A stretch of 64,000 nucleotides of DNA from Siphlonurus alternatus (GCA_949825025.1 OX463778.1:3920501-3984500); one strand, 5' to 3'. Positions 1 to 13,147 are shown, counted from the stretch's first letter. Numbers and translations: made by a program. Notes: generated by a model from the sequence alone, not told the origin.

Positions 1-530
1 TATCAAAGTGTTAAAATTGGTCCCTGGACCTTGCAGGGGTCACTGGTGACCCCTGGCATGACCTTTTTTCCAAAAATTTCAATTACGATGAAAATGTGAT
101 GAGTTTTAAAGGGTTTTCGAGGACGATAAAACTGATGGAAGTTCTTGCAAAGTGATGAAATTGATCCTTGACCTTGCAGAGGGGTCACTGGTGACCCCTA
201 ACATGACTTTTTTTCCAACTTTTTTAATTACCTTCAAATTGATGAATTTTAATAGGTTTTCGAGGACGAGAAAACTCTTGGGAGGTCTTGCAGTGTGATA
301 AAATTAATCCTTGACCTTGCAGGGGTCACTAGTGACCGTTTTCCTATCTTACTTTGAATTCTCGGATTGCCTCCATAGTAATTTTCTAGTATATATATTA
401 AGAGTTTTCGAAGATGATCGATAAAAATATTGGAAGTCAGTTTAAAGTGCTAAAATGCTAAAGTTATTTTTTACCCTACAGAGGCACTGGTATCTCTTAA
501 TTTGAACTTTTTTTTTAATATTTCTTGAAA
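1..530. repeat. Tandem repeat, period about 143 bp, truncated by window start
   Basis: The motif GACCTTGCAGGGGTCACT recurs at about 27, 170 and 313, so the period is about 143 bp. A degenerate fourth unit lies around 400-530. Each unit also carries a TTTTCGAGGACGA-type motif and the short palindrome GGGTCACTGGTGACCCC. No coding frame is seen. The array may extend to the left of the window. Confidence 0.8.
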
Positions 531-580
531 TTAGGATGGCTCTAAAAGACTGCTAGCAAGATTGAAATTATAGGAATAAT

Positions 581-706
581 CCGTTCCCTATACCTTATCC
601 CTACCCTGTACCCCGCCGCGAGCTGTAAGCTCTTAGGGGTGTATCCTTGTAAAAAAAAATAATAATAATAATAATAAATAAATAAATAAATAAATAAATA
701 ATAATG
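581..706 (+). mobile_element. 3' fragment of the 5S-headed SINE (type A) with simple-repeat tail
   Basis: The last ~70 bp of the type A SINE (CCGTTCCCTATACCTTATCC ... AGCTCTTAGGGGTGTATCC) is followed by an A-run and then (AAT)n and (AAAT)n. The 5S head and the body are missing, so this copy is 5' truncated. Confidence 0.8.
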
Positions 707-1142
707 TAAGCACACGTACTTGACAAGTTGAATTAAAAATTAGAGTTGATGATATAATTAAAAATGTTATTTTTTCATTTAGAAAAACGTAAAAAAAAAT
801 CAGTACAAACTACCTACGCTGTGAATAATAATAAAAAAAAAATGCAAGTTGGTTATCTCTGTATTGAATTTATTTTGCTGTTATTTTGTTTCCAGAGTAA
901 TGGTAAGCGTTTTGTTAAAATTTTATTGAATTTTTAATGTAAAGTAAAAATGAATAATTCTGCTGTTTGCTTGCTGATGTGCGTGACGATGAGCACTGCG
1001 AACAGAACGTAGAGCATAATTTGAAATAAATCGACAAATTCGATCAAACCGGCAAAAGGGGTCATCAATTTCCCTGTGAGATAAGAGAGAGATTTGATCA
1101 CTTTTTGATTCCCTCCAATATTTTTATGATCCTCTAAAACCA

Positions 1143-1490
1143 TTTTTTTTTTTTTTTTTTTTTTACAAGGATACACCCCTAAGAGCTTACAGGGTAGGGT
1201 AGGGTACTGGGTAGGGAACGGATAGTGGCCACAGCCTGCATGCTTACGCGTCCCAGCATTCACTGAGGTGAGATTGAGGGAACCGTGGAAAACCTCAGTC
1301 AGGACGGACACCTCTACTTTTTCTCAATGGACCAAATTAAGCAATGTCCAAAGCCTGGGGAACCACAAACAAGTGCATCACTGCACTGGGTGGAAAGCGA
1401 GACGAATTTACCAATTTACCCCAGGGAGGGAGCAGCGTATTTTTTACTTGAAACGGTCACCCATCCAAGTACTAACCACGCTCGACCTGA
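1143..1490 (-). mobile_element. 5S rRNA-headed SINE, type A, minus strand, head truncated
   Basis: A 5' T-run (the complement of the poly(A) tail) leads into the whole body. It ends with the complement of 5S-like TTGGATGGGTGACCG and GAGCGTGGTTAGTA. The upstream half of the 5S-like head is absent. Open frames here are accidental. Confidence 0.85.
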
Positions 1491-2039
1491 CATCATCAAC
1501 ATGGATGAAAAAAACTTGTTTTGCAAATTTTATAGCACATTTAAATCTATAAAAATGCTGCTAATATCGCAGACATTTTCTTATGGCAAGAGCATAAAAA
1601 GGGTTGAGGACGACACCATTTCTCAACGTGTTCAAACATGACATAAAAAGGAAATTTTTAGTAAGCCGTTAAAAAAACTTAAAATCCTAAGCTTTAATTT
1701 GATGTGCATGTTATTGTTGAAAAAATTTATTTTCCTTCGATTAAAATAGTTTCAAATCGCTACTTTTCATGTGTCCACTCTGTACTTATGGTGTTGTTCT
1801 TAGTTGTGGAGATCGATCGATCGTGTTCCCATTCTGACGGTGTTTTCTTAGTAAAAAAATAATAATTGGAAGCATGATACAAGCGAAAGCTAGACAGAGT
1901 TGTAAAGAAAGATAGGAACAACTTAATATTTTAAATTTGATAAATTTCCCATATTATTATTAATTTTTTTATGATATATTATATGTTAAAAGAATTTATC
2001 ATAATTTTCAAATTAACAATACTGGACATAATACTATTA
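1491..2039. other. AT-rich spacer, nothing recognised
   Basis: Low-complexity AT-rich sequence. I see no convincing exon, RNA gene or terminal repeat in it. Confidence 0.5.
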
Positions 2040-2440
2040 ATAAACAATCACATTTTGTTCATATCAGCCAAAGAGATTATTTTTACTTGAGCTCTGTATT
2101 GTATAATAAATTTCCAGATAATATAATAATAAAAATAGAAATTTTGCTAGTTTTTAAGACACTTTTGTTTGACTTATTAAGAAAAAATAATAAAATTATC
2201 ATTCCATTAACAAGAAAAATATCAACAATAAATGTGTAAATTCGTATTTGTAATATTGTCTAAATTTTAAATTTTTTTATAAATATTTCTTTTTGTTTTA
2301 TCGTTCTACATAATCTATCAATGTCAGTGATGCATGCTTCTTCTCTTTTTCAAATTAATTATATTGTAAATTTTAGTGTGTATTCATAATGTATCAAATG
2401 GCATTTTATGTGAATAAAAAATAAAATAAATAAAACAACT
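2040..2440 (+). mobile_element. Probable 3' end of a decayed non-LTR retrotransposon
   Basis: A frame near 2095-2165 reads like LYNKFPDNI ... followed by FKTLL. This resembles the C-terminal end found in many jockey/CR1-like pol proteins (a W/YNxLPxxI motif, then FKxxLK). The segment ends in a GAATAAAAAATAAAATAAAT tail, as such elements often do. Frameshifts and stops are present. Confidence 0.4.
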
Positions 2441-3815
2441 AAATTAAAAGTATATGTTTTATTTCCCGATAAAAAATTAATTTAATTTAATTAAAATTAT
2501 TTTTCTATTTTTTCGCAATGCATGGTTCGTACAACAGAGTATATAGCTCATATATAATAGGCACGTATTATAATACGTTGCATTGTATGGGGGAGCAGAA
2601 AAACTTTGCAGTCATCATGCATAGTTTTGTTTAATTCTTTTCAATCCTACCTATACTTGCACAATATGTAACTCTGCAGACCATCTCTCTAATATTTTTT
2701 ATCAGTATAGGCTGCAACAAAATAAAAACCATTTCTTTCACACGTCTATATAATAAACTTGTACTGTCAAATATAACTCGGTTAGACATATTTGGGCATG
2801 TGGGGATTATATAATTGCAGCAAAAATTTATCTCAAGCAGAAATCAAATTAAACATTTTTATTTCTGAAATCTCCAACTGTATAACACTGAGTCGTCATG
2901 AAACACATTTCACATGTCATATTGCTTTTATTTTAAATGCTCACAGCGACCCCTGCAGGTTGAAACTTGTGTACTGCCATGCACAGTTTGCCGCCCTATT
3001 TGAAAAATTACGTCTTCAACTCATCCTTCACATGTCTAAACCTTATTTTATACCGTCTTAATTTTTTTTTACTGAAAACACATCTTAAAACTTCCTCGCT
3101 CAAAGTAAAAAATATATCATGCTTTTGCAATTAGAGAATAGAAGACTTAATCTCGTCTTTTTTCCTCGTTGTCTCGAAAATTCATGCTACAGATATTAGG
3201 AGGAAATTAAATGAGGAGTCAAAAATACAAATATACAAAGTTACCTGCGATTCAATGCCTTAATTAATAAATGTCTCACCTGAATTTCGTTATTAAAAAG
3301 GAATTAAGATTACAAAAGGCACGCAACCCGTATATTTATGACGTTATTCACCATTCTACACGTTTGTTCCATACCCACGTGTGTGTTTCACACAGAGGAA
3401 AGTAGCGTCGTCATATCGCAAGCTGCTTACCCATCAGTAATATGATTGCAGAAGCTTCTTAACGTTTTGAAAACCAGATTTTCCTCATAATAAATTCCTC
3501 GATCGTCACAGTTAACAAATCATCGCAACACGCACAATTTTGTGATTTATTTATTAATTTATTTCACCAATACAAATTACAACATAAATACAAGAAAAAA
3601 TAATCATAATAGCTAACGGTGAAACAGAGGATATCTTACAAGGCACTATAATAGAGCACCAGTACACACAAGAGATAAAATTAATTCTTTCTAGTACACT
3701 TCCCCATTTGTCATATCTCACATACATTTAACACACTATTTATGTCGTGTGATATTATTATAATTAAACACTTAATTGTCACTATTTTATTAAGAACGTT
3801 CATCATTCCTCGGGG
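2441..3815. other. AT-rich intergenic DNA
   Basis: No exon or repeat boundary is recognised. An AATAAA on the minus strand at 3786-3791 is a plausible polyadenylation signal for the adjacent minus-strand exon, about 25 nt past its stop codon. Confidence 0.5.
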
Positions 3816-4218
3816 TCATGGCGCGCCAGGCTTGCAGAAACGCACTTTGGTGATGGTCACGTAGAGGGCGTACAAGAGATAGCTTGCCGAGAAAACGAGC
3901 GCTACTCCCAGCATTCCGTGCGGCCGAGCCCCCATCATCCTGCGCAGCGAGAAAGCGCGCGGCTCCTCCGGCTCTGGCTGTAGGTCGCGGCCCGGCTCGA
4001 ACACTTCGTTCCAGTGAGCGGACGGCTTGTAGAGCGACCAGCGGGACTCGGAAATCAGGCTGAGGGACTCGCTCTCCACGACCTGCAGGGGCGGCTCGTC
4101 AGGGTACCGGCCGGGGTCGCTGTTCCGCCGCTTCAACACGGGGGCCGGCGGGGGGCGGCGACACGGACAGCTGTGCGTGCGCTCCCATGTGGGCTGCTGG
4201 CCCAAGCGCAGACTCATG
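3816..4218 (-). CDS. Terminal exon of an unidentified gene encoding a C-terminal membrane-anchored protein
   Basis: GC-rich exon in AT-rich surroundings. On the minus strand a pyrimidine-rich acceptor (TTGTTGTCCTCAG) ends at 4219. The exon opens one base before an ATG, so the preceding intron would be phase 2. From that ATG 133 residues are read. Residues 1-100 are proline-, arginine- and serine-rich and include RRNSDP, which resembles a basophilic-kinase or 14-3-3 type site. A hydrophobic segment at about 101-123 (GMLGVALVFSASYLLYALYV) is followed by a short basic cysteine-containing tail and TGA. A minus-strand AATAAA lies ~25 nt downstream. This is what a last exon looks like. The family is not recognised and no upstream exon was found in the window. 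A single-exon gene starting at 4217 or 4238 is an alternative. Confidence 0.6.
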
Positions 4219-4340
4219 CTGAGGACAACAAGGACCACGTGGGTGTTTCCACAACAACAATGGACAATCAGTCTACTTTACAGGAGATGAGAGAAAACAT
4301 GCGTGCGCAGGTCGCCATGCTGGAGTATTAATTGGTACAG

Positions 4341-4507
4341 TGCAGGCGCGGATTCAGGAAAAAATTTCAGAGAAGCTAGGCTGCCTCCAAAGCCGATGTT
4401 AAAAAAAAAAATTGGAGAGGGGAAGTGCCTATATTGCCCATGTTAAATCCAAAATTTCGGGGGGGGGGCTGCAGCCTCCTTAGCCCTCTCCCCCCTGGAT
4501 CCGTGCC
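4341..4507. mobile_element. Short TIR element with CAGGCGCGGAT ends (hAT-like MITE)
   Basis: The ends GGCGCGGATTCAGG and CCTGGATCCGTGCC are imperfect inverted repeats. The direct repeat TGGTACAG (8 bp) flanks the element at 4333-4340 and 4508-4515, which suits a hAT-type insertion. The interior has a G-run and a segment reading TATATTGCCCATGTTAAATC that recurs in the other copies (30063-30236, 46704-46880). Confidence 0.7.
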
Positions 4508-4515
4508 TGGTACAG

Positions 4516-5755
4516 CAGTGAGTGTCACATTTATAACTTGGTTATGCTCGTATTTCTAAGCTGAATGCAACGTTGCTAAAATAAACTTCAAAGTAAACCA
4601 AAAAGCCGCACTTCACAAAAAGCGGCGCTCTCAATTAGATTTGGCAACACAGCGAGGCAGACCAACGTTGCCATGAGCACACGCGGCAGCAGCGAGCGTG
4701 CAACTCTCACAAGCAGTGTTTGAAATTTTGTGCCGCAATGTGGCAACGTTGTAAACTACGAAATTTGACGGAGATACACGACCATAACCAATTAAGTTAA
4801 ATGTGACACCCACTGTAGAGAACTCTGCATGCAGGCAAATTAAAGATTAAAAGAACTTATTTTGAATTATTTAAAATGAAAATAAAAAATGTGAGGTAAA
4901 AAATGTTTAAAATAAAATTACAAACTTTTGTACCTCAGAATTTCTCTTTTTTTTTTTCTTTTTTTCTTTGTATATTTTTAAATTTAAAAAAAATGCTTCA
5001 TTTTCAAGTACAAGATGGACCTTTGCGGCACAAATGAGCATCGCGAGGTGCACCACTTGAAGCCTGTATATGAGCATAACATAGGGAGGATATGGGGCTC
5101 TAGTTTACGTATATATGCATCTGGTTTACATACACTAAATACATTAAGCCTGTTTAAATTCATTCAACCTGCCCTTTAAATTTTGGATCTAAAAATCTAA
5201 AACATGTCATATAGAACGAATTTTATTTTTAGGCATTTCCCATTATATATTTTGTTTTGATTGACACGGGCTGCCCCTCCCCCGAAATTTTGTGATCGCC
5301 TGCTGATGACCCCCAGTGCAGTTCACCTCACGGCGCAGCAAAGAAAGTTCTCAAGTTACGAGAAGCGCAACAACTCTCCGCCGCTAATTACGTTAGTTAA
5401 AAAAGAGCCGGGGACTCAAGGATTTAAGCAAGAAAAACAAGTGATTATAATTCCACAAAATTTAATTAATATTTATAAAAATAGATGACTGTTATTAAAA
5501 CAGAGTCTTAATTTTAATTAGCACTTGTTGCTGAAAATATAAAATAAACACGTGACAAATTTTCATCAGAGACTCACAAAAATTATTTTGAACGCGAGTT
5601 CATCGATCGTGACGATTGTACGGCTTTAAATCGATATCACGTCCCACCAATCTGGACCCGCTCACATTTGCACTACCAAAACATCTCCTCCAACATGACT
5701 GGAGAGATTGGCCTTCGATCACGTTATATATTTGTGTGCGCCATACATCGTTCCT
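4516..5755. other. Spacer with a dispersed repeat fragment
   Basis: A stretch at about 5000-5070 (ACAAATGAGCATCGCGAGG, flanked by TTCATTTTCAAGT and GAAGCCT) recurs at about 58037-58105. The open frame at 5261-5488 has no clear exon borders. Nothing else is recognised. Confidence 0.5.
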
Positions 5756-6151
5756 GCAATAATGAGCTATCTGCTATAGATTTAATACATTTATTCAGTT
5801 CATTAGGCTATACAAATAGCATAGAACAAGTCATATACAGTCATAATAACATCACAAACAAAAAACATAAATATATATTAAATATTATATATAAATAACT
5901 ATAGTCATAGCCATATACCACATTACTTTTTTTGTAAAAAATCTTTAACGCTATAAAACAAATTCATGATAAGATATTTATATATTTTTTTTTTAAAAAC
6001 GTGCAAATGATCCAGAATTTCAGGTGAGCGCAATTATGAGCTACTGTAAATAGGTGTAATATATGTACAGCTCATTGTTGCGCTCACCCAAAATAACAGA
6101 GCCCTCATTATTGCGCAACAAGATCGTGGTAGGCAGATAGCTCATTATTGC
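5756..6151. mobile_element. MITE with perfect 19-bp terminal inverted repeats
   Basis: The ends are GCAATAATGAGCTATCTGC (5756-5774) and its exact complement (6133-6151). An internal hairpin (GGTGAGCGCAATTATGAGC ... GCTCATTGTTGCGCTCACC) sits at 6023-6088. A shorter relative lies at 40275-40401. There is no coding capacity. Confidence 0.8.
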
Positions 6152-6614
6152 GGACGAAGAATAATAATGATAATATGTTCCCATCAGAGCCGGGATACTG
6201 AACCCCCGTATCCCAGTTCTAAAAAATAAAATAAATAAAAGTAAAATAATTTCTCAAAAATCATCGATTTATACGAGGATATGGAATGTTGTTGCTAGTT
6301 TACTAAATGTTATTTCAGAGTTCATTTCACTTTTTAAGCTTAGGTAAACAGAGCAGGCTGCAAAATGTATTTTGTGACATTTTTGGACCAGGCGGACACA
6401 AAGAGATTCGTGCAACGCGAGCCAAAATACCTTAACTGCAAGTTTCTTTAAATATACCGGAAATTTGTGTTTACATTTTGGGTAGCTCAGAGATACCCAA
6501 AGATCTTCGGGATGTAGGCAGAAAACCCTAATAAAATCCAGAAAATTCTATGCTGTGAGGGTTAACGTAACTCACAACATCCTTTTATTAATAAAAGTTT
6601 TGGTCACCTGCAAA
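6152..6614. other. Unassigned AT-rich spacer
   Basis: Nothing recognised beyond A/T runs. Confidence 0.4.
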
Positions 6615-6795
<181 letters not shown>

Positions 6796-7111
6796 CACTA
6801 TATAGCATTAATTCTTCTTGTCACCATTTATGACTCATTTATAAGAGAAAATTCTAAGAAAAATAATGTGAACTGCAGCCAGGAGAAATTAATTTCTAGA
6901 CCAACTTTAGCACGTATCTGCTATGCCGCTGACAATGTTTTGCCTACAAAATCGTGACGTCATATTATGACGCATGGTGAAAGACCCGTATACTGTACCT
7001 TCTGTTAGAGAGACGGCCGGCTCGTGTGTTTCCTCATCTACATTTTCGAGTCTGGCTGCAGTCGAGTCAACGTGATCAACCCTTGCGCGGAACATGTCCA
7101 CACTTGTCCCC

Positions 7112-7250
7112 CAGCTATCCTGACACTGTCAGTACTTATCACAGCTATCCTGACACTGTCAGTACTATCACAACTATCCTGACACTGTCAGTACTTATCA
7201 CAGCTATCCTGACATGGGTGGTACTTGCCCACAACTATTCCGACACTTGC
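7112..7250. repeat. Minisatellite, unit about 29-30 bp
   Basis: Four units of CAGCTATCCTGACACTGTCA + GTACTTATCA run in tandem. Two more degenerate units follow (ending near CCGACACTTGCGG). Confidence 0.8.
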
Positions 7251-9869
7251 GGTCAGCTATCAGTCGACTGGCTGGTATGCCAGCTGTTTTGCACGACTGC
7301 GGCTCGACGTAATCCTGTTAGCGGCCGACGCGCTTGTTACGCTTTTTTTAGTGCTGAGCCCTGCAGTATTTAGGTTAGCGGCAATATTTGGGGTCAACCA
7401 GGTTAATTGGATTAAGTCGCAAACTCTCGAATCATCAAATGGGGATGCTGATGTGTCGTTTGGTTTAGCAGCTCAATTGATCAGTCGCAGCTGCATGGCA
7501 TGCAACTTGCATGGAAGTGTTTTTAATTAAGCAAAAATGAATAGAGCATTTTTAACGTACCAACTTATGCTATACTATAATGATATTTTTTTTCCTTGGT
7601 CTGATCGGACCTGTTAAAAAAAAATAATGAAGTTCTGCAAATTCTATTGGTCCCCCCTCCCACCCTGGATCTTAATAAAAAGAATAAAGCCTAAACGCCT
7701 CCTGGGGGCGTGACCACACTTTCAATATTTTTGTGTAACAATATAATTCCCGGGTCAGTGTTACATAATTTAGCAGTCTCTTTTGCATTTCTGCAATAGA
7801 AAAATGTCATGATGCAGGTTATCATAAATCAATAAAATTCACAAAGAGTATAATTTTCACACACCACGAACCTAACTGCTCATCGTTTGTGACTCCGTGT
7901 GGGACATAAAGGAGGGACAAACTGAATTTTTTAGTGAAATCTCCCAGTCGCAAATCTGCATCTGTTTTTCTCTTGCAGTTGCACAATTGGTCCCTCGAAT
8001 CTTATTTCGCTTAGGATCTCGAATTTCTTTTCTAATTTAACCTTCTGTTGACGGAGGAATAATTAATACGGTAGATATAATGAATGATATCATAGTTTAT
8101 TTATATACGATCAAGCACATTATCAAATATTCTTACATCTCCGTCAAAGTGACAGATGCACCGGAGCAGCGATGTTTAGGTCTGTGTTCGAGTTGTGCTG
8201 CTAGCTGTTGTTGCATCTCGCCGATCCTATTATCTCGTATATTACGCTCACATCCGCAGTGCAATTATACAAATATACCTTATATGGTAAATTGAGCTAA
8301 TACAAAGCTGCACTCATAATAAAGATATCAATTGTCCTTGGTCATCATGGCCCATATATGCTGGTATAACACTAACTTTAATACGACAATACAAAACTTA
8401 AATATGTAATTTAATATGATATATAGAATAATATAGAGATTAGGGAATGTGACATATATAATACATAATCTATAATAACAGATGAAGGTTATATGAAATG
8501 ACGGCTACAGCACTTTTTTTGGGAAAATCAGCAACGAAAATTTTTATCACGCTGCTGCAACGGTCGCTGTTGTTGAAATTCAACTTATTGTCATTTATTT
8601 TTTTAGCAGACTGCACAGACCGCAAGGTCCCTTTAACTTACTGACATGGAAAAACGTTCAAAGATAGAAAGTTTTGTAATCAACTTAAATTTAATTCAAT
8701 TCTTTATTGGTCATTTTCAATACATGCAGACACAATATATATATAGGCGCTCTAATGAAAAGACATGTCCAAGCACAAACTTAAAAACTAAATATTAATA
8801 TTAGATACATGGCATTATAAAATTTATAAAAACAACTTTTCAAATAGCACTTAAAATTACAATATTTTTAAAGTTGACATACTGTGGCATGAGTTTTATA
8901 TACAGTGGAAGTTTATATAATTATTATATAATCTAATTGACATGGAATCTCTTATTATTTTAAGGAAGCATTCTTCTCCTTCAAAATTCGGGGTAAGGGA
9001 GTGGGAGGGCAGGTAGGTGTTAGTGACCATTAAATTTGAAAATCTACTCAGGCTGCAAACGTATAATTTAACTGAAGAACCTGCTGATGCACGATGGGGA
9101 AAAATGTGAAAACTTTGAAACAACAATTTGTGAGTATTAGGGTGCTTTTCAATCGCAATTTTTCTTTATGTCAAAAAGCTGCAGGGCTTCAAATGCGTTT
9201 AAACACGAATCAAAGAGGGGAAAAAATATATTTAAAAAAATTGAACTTTCTCAGAAGCTATATTTTATTTAATATAATAATGTTAACATTTTTTATTAAA
9301 TGAAAGCTTAGAATTTCCCAACTTTTTTAAACCCAATCGAAAGTCTCTGTCTATAAAATTATTTTCTTTTGGGACGAAAATAGTATGCTACTTTTTCCCT
9401 TGTTGCACGTACAGTGTGAACCACGTAAGGTCGGTTTTGTGGGGATTACCTCGCCGGCGTGCGGGCTTCTTAGTCGCCTGCGTACTGAAGCCCAGTGTAA
9501 AGTGTTATGTAAACTAACGTCACTGCGGTCGAGCAGGTGGCAGCACTGGCGTATCTTCACAACGTTAAACTTTAAATATGTATTGATGTGCAAAACTTTG
9601 AACCTCAGCTCATTGCAGAAATGATAAAAAGTTGCTTGATGGCACAAATTAGGTATTGGTTCACATTTTCAAAAAGATAAAAAAAAAAAAAAGACTCTTG
9701 TGTGTCACACTTTAAAAAAAATAACATGCTTACATTACCTTCTTTGTATATTTTAAGTTGTGCCTTATTTAGAAGGAAAGACCCAGAATATTTTGAGTGT
9801 CATAATCATATATTATAAAACTAGAAATAACCAAAAAAGTGTAATAATAAGTCATATAGGTCCGCCGCT
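7251..9869. other. Unassigned region
   Basis: Mostly AT-rich. A moderately GC-rich patch at 7260-7380 and another at 9420-9560 were examined in all frames, and neither shows a convincing exon. Around 9527-9566 a piece (GGCAGCACTGGCGTATCTTC) resembles part of the long palindrome at 56712-57128. Confidence 0.4.
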
Positions 9870-10200
9870 CTATTAGAAAAAAATCCACTATATCAAAGTG
9901 CAAAAATTTGTGATTTTTTGCCAGCTTGTATCAGCAATATTGAGAGCGACCAGTTGTTTAAAAATAAGCTTAGAGATGTGCTTAATTATAAAGAAAGAGT
10001 TTTATTCAGTGAAAATGTTTTTTTCAAATAAACTCTCAGAACAGTGTTTAAAGGATGTATGAAATTTGTTGTATATTTATGTTTTTATCATGTTTTTTTT
10101 ATTTTTTTTAAATATGTGTTTTTTTTTTTTTTTTGTGACGTGATTGATGTTGACGTGTACCACCAGAATCGAAATAAAATTATTATTATTATTTTTTCAA
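9870..10200 (+). mobile_element. 3' fragment of a non-LTR retrotransposon
   Basis: A frame near 9917-10030 reads LPACISNIESDQLFKNKL. This matches the usual end of jockey/CR1-type reverse transcriptase ORFs (LPxxI, then FKxxLK). A T-rich 3' segment follows, ending in AATAAAATTATTATTATT, a typical short-repeat tail. No catalytic part is present. Confidence 0.55.
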
Positions 10201-11552
10201 AAGTGGCAAAATCATTAAAAAAAATATTGTTTTCTTACTGAATCGACCTAATTTTCATCTTATGAAAAAACTCTCTTCAATCATCAATTCAAAGTCTCTC
10301 CACATCAAAATATTCAGAGATTAACGACAGTGTTGCCACCTACACAGACACACTCAATCAAAATTAAACGCTTACATATTAAAAAAAAAAAAATCAAAAA
10401 TATTTATAATTAGTCAAAAAGTTCTGGCCATGCGTGCCTGTAAGTTAGAGAGGTTTTTCAATTACTTCCGGTTTGTTTGGCTCCACTCGCGTCACTCGCC
10501 AAGCGGGTCAACGTGGTCATTCGCACCCAAAGTGTCGCCATCAATAATTCATGAGAAGGCTCGCTGAAATCCTAATTCGATTGCGGCTAAATTGCACGAC
10601 GATCTCGAGGTGATCATAATAAACTGCCAGGAGAAAACATGTTCGTCTTATTGCAATTAATGTTAAACGTTTGTTATAACGTTTGTATAATAGTGGAACA
10701 ATCTTAATGCCGCTATATTTCAGTTTAATGCAATACAATTCTTTATTAGTCATTTTCAAAACGTACAGACACAATCACGATCTTAATATTTACAGAAAAA
10801 CACCCGCACGAGTTCCACTCAGTTTCCACGGTTCCCTCGCTAAACGAGCAGCACAGCGAGGAGAAGTAAGAAGCTTTCACTTGTTGATGTTTTTTTTGTG
10901 CGACGTTGCGTGCTAATCGTTAACGGCGCTATAATTGCAATCGAAGTGCCGTACGAGTTTTTAGTTACGGTTTCAGGGGCGTTATAACTACCAGGGGGGC
11001 AGAGGGAGCAGTGCCCCCGGGCCCGGGAGCCTACCGAGGCAATAGGGGCCCGTTCGCAAAAGGGGCGTAACCACAATAGTGGGGCCAAGGGCCCTTGGCA
11101 TGGCACACCAGGCATATAGACTGCAAATGTGATGATGTCTTAATTTCTTTGATTAATTAGTGAAATCACAATTAAAAATTATATTACATTTTTTGTTACG
11201 TTTCGAAATATTATCTTAAAAATCAAGTAGCAAAATCAACACGATCTTCGGGAAATTAATTAAGGGACATAATACAGAATTAAATAAGCAGCATGAACAG
11301 CGTAACTATAATATAAAAAAAAATGATAACATTATACATTATATATATATATAATATGCAGAAGCTACGGGACGCCACGGGACCATGCAAGGAGGGCAGC
11401 ATGGCTGAACAGTAGACAGGCAAAGCAGGGAAAAAGGGGCCCATTAAAACAGCAGATAGCAAAGAATTAGACTCTTACTTAAATACTAATTCTTTGGCTA
11501 ATATAGTTTCAAGGTTTCAACAGCGTCTCGATTTTGAGTATATAATTAATTA

Positions 11553-12797
11553 ATAGACCACTTGCAAAACTATATTAAAGCAAAAATTAAACAAACTCAC
11601 ATACCTATAGTGTATTGTTGGTTGTTGATTATGTGTATATTTTTTTCTAATACATTGGACCTTATGGAAAATTTACGATTTTCACATACACATTTCATTA
11701 CATGACATGCGCATGATTTTAAAAATAAATATATCACCAGAATCTGCAGTCTTTGGCCATTTATAATATTGAAATTTGCATCTGAAGAAGTTTTCTTCAT
11801 TTCAAAATCTTAGATTTTAAATTATACATAATCAGCCAATGGGGAATTCTCCTACATTTATTTTAACTTTTTTTCAGATGCTCTATGCCTTGAAACTAAA
11901 TGTCCCAAAACAAAAAAGTTTTAATTTTCAAAATTAGAGACATGGGAATTTTTTAAAAATCTTCCTCTTTTTGAATTTAGCGCCAAAACGTGACGTAGAA
12001 ACTGCCTAGCAGGCGATATTTTCCTGTAATAAATTTATATTTTCGATTATCACTCTTAAAGTAAACTGATATTAGAGACAAAACTATTGATACTAGGGTA
12101 GAAAAACCCGCTGATTTCGATCGTGTTACTAAAATTTATAGCCAATAATTCCTTGACGCTCAAACTATGATATCAGGCAGTTGTTGTGTGTTAACTAGGG
12201 AGTTTCTACGTCATAATTTTTAGGTTTGCGCGCGGGTTGCATACTTTGCCCCTATTCTAATAATCCCTTCAGAGTCCCCAAATTTGAGTTAAAAAAGTTG
12301 AAACTTAAGTCAAACTTATTGTTACTATGTACCCTATCATAATGTAGTAGTTAAATTAAAATTTGAGTTGTAAGAGAATTCCCCATTGCATGAGTTAGTA
12401 TAGCTTTAAGCAAGCTCCAGAGTTTGTTGATTATTGCAACAATTAAAAAAATAAATAAACAAACTTAAGCTTGCTTAAAGTCATATTGCTTTCTCAATGT
12501 AATTGGCTGATTAGTATAATTTGAAATTTAAGATTTTGAAATGAAGAAATCTTCTTCAGATGCAAATTTCAATATTATAAATGGCCAAAAACTGCAGATT
12601 CTGGTGATATATTTTTTATTTTTAAAATCATGCGCATGTCATGTAATGAAATCTGTATGTGAAAATCGTAAATTTCCCATAAGGTCCAAGGTATTAGAAA
12701 AAATATACACACAATCAACAACCAACAATACACTAGGTATGCGAGTTTGTTTACTTTTTGCATAAACATAGTTTTGCAAGTGATCTATTAAAAAAAT
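11553..12797. mobile_element. Palindromic MITE split by a second transposon
   Basis: Arms of about 270 bp (11553-11837 and 12505-12797) are inverted copies. The outer ends read TAATAGACCACTTGCAAAAC and GTTTTGCAAGTGATCTATTA. Matching open frames on opposite strands (11597-11800 and 12541-12765) exist only because the arms mirror each other. The 11838-12388 element sits between them. Confidence 0.8.
11838..12388 (+). mobile_element. ~550-bp non-autonomous DNA transposon, copy 1
   Basis: The ends AATGGGGAATTCTCCTAC and GTAAGAGAATTCCCCATT form terminal inverted repeats of about 18 bp. A full-length, highly similar copy lies in reverse orientation at 35405-35952, which defines the borders. No open frame of note. 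It is inserted into the larger palindrome around it. Confidence 0.85.
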
Positions 12798-12836
12798 AAA
12801 CCTTTTTCTTAAAGTGTGTCGATTTAATGGAGTATA

Positions 12837-13147
12837 ACCGACCTCAAAATTTTTTATAGCAGAAATGGATAGAGGATGAAAAGTTATGTTACTCTGATTT
12901 TTTCAGATTTTTTAGGGACCGGGAAGTATTGCTAAAAAGTTTTGGCGAGGTCTGGTTCGAATCCACGTCCCTTTTGGGTCCTATCTTTTATTAAGAGAGG
13001 CGGCAAGAGGCGGCACTTATTCTGCACTTTAAATAATTTTTAAAAAATAGTTGCCAGGCTCTAAAAAATCTAAAAAAATCAGAGTAGCATAACTTTGCAC
13101 CCTCTATCCTTTTCTGCAATAAAAAAATTGACCTGTTGGTACTCCAT
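12837..13147. mobile_element. Palindromic MITE, family P (TGGAGTA...TACTCCA), diverged copy
   Basis: Begins TGGAGTATAACCGACCTC and ends GACCTGTTGGTACTCCA. Inside each end lie TGCAGAAATGGATAGAGG-type and GCATAACTTTGCACCCTC motifs in inverted orientation, the hallmark of this family. Other copies: 18700-18930, 27180-27501 and 46478-46991. Confidence 0.75.

Noticed and set aside
1268..1641. Open frames across SINE copies (also 27682-27939, 34958-35365, 39673-39936, 42283-42573)
   Set aside because: They recur only because the SINE body is repeated; no coding signature.
5261..5488. 75-codon frame with a GC-rich start
   Set aside because: No acceptor, donor or recognisable domain; the start overlaps a fragment resembling the CAGGCGCGGAT element interior.
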